This document shows, in pieces, positions 21,672-22,471 of a stretch of 22,471 nucleotides of DNA. Source of the stretch: JAAYZB01 sp937958685. Lineage in GTDB: Bacteria > Bacillota_I > Bacilli_A > Izemoplasmatales > Hujiaoplasmataceae. The notes under the pieces are model-generated. The model did not search any database, had not been told where the DNA came from, and saw nothing but the letters and a program-made list of their open reading frames with translations. How positions within the stretch are numbered: the first letter of the stretch is position 1; every line of letters begins with the position of its first letter. Both the position numbers and the translations under genes were made by a program. The stretch is from NCBI GenBank assembly GCA_036824265.1, contig DAITAL010000018.1, forward strand, positions 1-22,471. The letters are read 5' to 3'.

Positions 21672-21687
21672 AATTTTGCGATTTCTC

Positions 21688-21761
21688 GCAGGTATAGTTC
21701 AATGGTAGAACATCAGCCTTCCAAGCTGATTATGAGGGTTCGATTCCCTTTACCTGCTCCA
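21688..21761 (+). tRNA. tRNA-Gly (anticodon TCC)
   Basis: The acceptor stem GCAGGTA/TACCTGC pairs fully. The anticodon stem TCAGC/GCTGA encloses loop CTTCCAA with anticodon TCC, the T arm reads GGGTTCGATTCCC, the discriminator base is T and CCA is encoded. It reads GGA and probably other GGN codons. Confidence 0.97.
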
Positions 21762-21773
21762 GTTGCATGGACT

Positions 21774-21802
21774 CCCTATGTCGTGCATAGGGTTTATTTT
21801 AT
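21774..21802 (+). terminator. Possible terminator or processing hairpin between tRNA-Gly and tRNA-Ser
   Basis: A perfect seven-base stem CCCTATG/CATAGGG (21774-21780 and 21786-21792) with a five-base loop is followed by TTTATTTTAT. No separate promoter for tRNA-Ser is evident, so readthrough or RNA processing is plausible. Confidence 0.6.
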
Positions 21803-21891
21803 GGAAGAGTATCGAAGTGGCTGTAACGAGCTGCACTCGAAATGCAGTCGTCCGCAAGGGCGCGTGGGTTCGAATCCCACCTCTTCCGCCA
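21803..21891 (+). tRNA. tRNA-Ser (anticodon CGA)
   Basis: The acceptor stem GGAAGAG/CTCTTCC is intact. The anticodon stem CTGCA/TGCAG encloses loop CTCGAAA with anticodon CGA. A long variable arm (about 21848-21864) is typical of tRNA-Ser, followed by T arm GTGGGTTCGAATCCCAC, discriminator G and encoded CCA. It reads UCG. Confidence 0.97.
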
Positions 21892-21894
21892 GGT

Positions 21895-21971
21895 CGAGAT
21901 GTAGCGCAGTTTGGTAGCGCGCTTGGTTCGGGACCAAGAGGTCGTGGGTTCGAATCCCATCATCTCGACCA
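21895..21971 (+). tRNA. tRNA-Pro (anticodon CGG)
   Basis: The acceptor stem CGAGATG/CATCTCG is intact. The anticodon stem CTTGG/CCAAG encloses loop TTCGGGA with anticodon CGG, the T arm is GTGGGTTCGAATCCCAT, the discriminator is A and CCA is encoded. It reads CCG and starts only three bases after tRNA-Ser. Confidence 0.97.
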
Positions 21972-21984
21972 TCATGAGAATCTG

Positions 21985-22017
21985 TGGCGTTTCCCAAGCG
22001 GAAACGCCATGTTTTTT
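21985..22017 (+). terminator. Terminator after the tRNA cluster
   Basis: A perfect ten-base stem TGGCGTTTCC/GGAAACGCCA (21985-21994 and 22000-22009) has a five-base loop and is followed by TG and six T. Confidence 0.9.
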
Positions 22018-22053
22018 GGACGGCGAGGCGAGATGAGCACTTGGAGAAAATCC

Positions 22054-22082
22054 TTGCCTGAGGCTTGGGACGGGGGTATAAT
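22054..22082 (+). promoter_or_regulatory. Promoter for the small membrane protein gene
   Basis: TTGCCT (22054-22059), a 17-base spacer and TATAAT (22077-22082). The predicted start near 22089 falls at the ribosome binding site, giving a very short leader. Confidence 0.7.
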
Positions 22083-22101
22083 GATGAAGGGAGATGAGGA
22101 T

Positions 22102-22359
22102 ATGAAAAGACGGATCACGGCCTTTATCGACTGGTTTGAGGAACGTTTCAGTTTTCTGATCGAGTTGCTGGCGTTGATCGGCGGCATCGCCTCGATCATC
22201 TTGTCGTTGTTTGTCTTTGTGGTGATGGTGTTTTTCCCGAATTGGGAGCTTCCTTTGGAATATGTGTTTCTACCGGGTTTGCTGGGATTCCTCGGCGTCG
22301 CCATCCTGATCGCTCTCAGGCTCGCCAGACACTTCACCAAAGACCAGAAGGACAAATAG
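22102..22359 (+). CDS. Small two-helix membrane protein, function unknown
   Basis: I do not recognise this 85-aa protein. It has a basic/amphipathic N-terminus (MKRRITAFIDWFEERF), two strongly hydrophobic segments (about 18-45 and 54-76) separated by a short NWELPLEY turn, and a charged lysine-rich tail (KDQKDK). It should be an inner-membrane protein. The ATG at 22102 is chosen because AAGGGAG (22087-22093) is eight bases upstream. The in-frame ATGs at 22081 and 22084 lie in or beside the -10 box. It has its own promoter, which supports a real gene. Nothing in the flanking sequence hints at a role. Confidence 0.65.
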   Translation: MKRRITAFIDWFEERFSFLIELLALIGGIASIILSLFVFVVMVFFPNWELPLEYVFLPGLLGFLGVAILIALRLARHFTKDQKDK

Positions 22360-22471
22360 GGGATTCAAGCTCAGTCACAGTAGCCACCAAAACCGCTTCG
22401 CGCCAACCATGGATGAATGGGGCTGTAATGAAATAGAGTCCCAAGAATAAGGAATAGAAAAACCGCGCTGG
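22360..22471. other. Window-end sequence with no recognised feature
   Basis: These 112 bases after the small membrane protein gene hold no convincing coding region, terminator or promoter. An imperfect inverted pair GGGGCT (22419-22424) and AGTCCC (22437-22442) is present without a T tract. The stretch could be the edge of a further element cut off by the window. Confidence 0.4.

Noticed and set aside
21794..21997. 67-residue minus-strand frame containing DGIRTHDLLVPNQARY and EEVGFEPTRPC
   Set aside because: This is the familiar spurious translation of antisense tRNA genes; here it covers tRNA-Ser and tRNA-Pro.
21763..22101. Upstream extension of the small membrane protein through the tRNA genes
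   Set aside because: It crosses two tRNAs, a terminator and a promoter; the start at 22102 has its own ribosome binding site.

Overview
This is a dense, GC-rich bacterial chromosomal window. By eye it is somewhat over half G+C, and no exact value was computed. It carries 24 convincing protein genes and three tRNA genes. The gene content and order point to a Bacilli-type Firmicute or a close relative such as a deep Mycoplasmatota/Tenericutes lineage. The run rlmN...rsgA-rpe-thiN...rpmB(-)...fakA-recG-plsX-rnc follows the Bacillus subtilis yloN-to-rncS neighbourhood, and dnaD-nth and yceD-rpmF are also Firmicute pairs. TGA serves as a stop in many genes (rlmN, fakA, recG, plsX, rsmH), so the genetic code is standard. 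Rubrerythrin and a glycolytic phosphofructokinase suit an anaerobe or microaerophile. The species cannot be named from this sequence.

Layout. 1-2820: an ABC-2 exporter (ATPase and permease) translationally coupled to rlmN. 2837-4649: a strong promoter, a phosphofructokinase, rubrerythrin and a terminator. 4660-6831: rsgA-rpe-thiN as an overlapping operon. 6843-9301: an inserted pair of lipoprotein HtrA-like serine proteases behind a promoter that coincides with a long inverted repeat, closed by a bidirectional terminator. 9318-9509: rpmB on the minus strand. 9634-11465: fakA. 11446-13499: recG, whose -35 box lies inside the fakA terminator. 13504-16556: plsX-rnc-dnaD-nth and a terminator. 16624-18945: an XRE/TPR-type regulator converging on an Mrp-family ATPase, the two sharing a CTAG stop. 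19040-19872: a PIG-L deacetylase. 19883-20669: yceD(DUF177)-rpmF. 20679-21627: rsmH. 21643-22017: tRNA-Gly, tRNA-Ser and tRNA-Pro. 22054-22359: a small two-helix membrane protein. The last 112 bases hold nothing I recognise.

How it fits together. Most genes are housekeeping: ribosome assembly and modification (rlmN, rsgA, rpmB, rpmF, rsmH, rnc), lipid entry (fakA, plsX), DNA repair and replication (recG, nth, dnaD), and central carbon metabolism (pfk, rpe). Differences from the Bacillus order are informative. prpC-prkC between rlmN and rsgA is replaced by pfk-rubrerythrin. asp23/yloU is missing before fakA. fapR and the fabD-fabG-acpP block are missing around plsX. rsmH stands alone rather than leading a division/cell-wall cluster. 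Together these fit a reduced, possibly wall-poor lineage that relies partly on scavenged fatty acids, but the rest of the genome is unseen.

The most unusual element is the protease pair. One member carries a DxDxDGxxD calcium-type loop exactly where HtrA proteases have their regulatory L3 loop; the other lacks both that loop and the PDZ domain.
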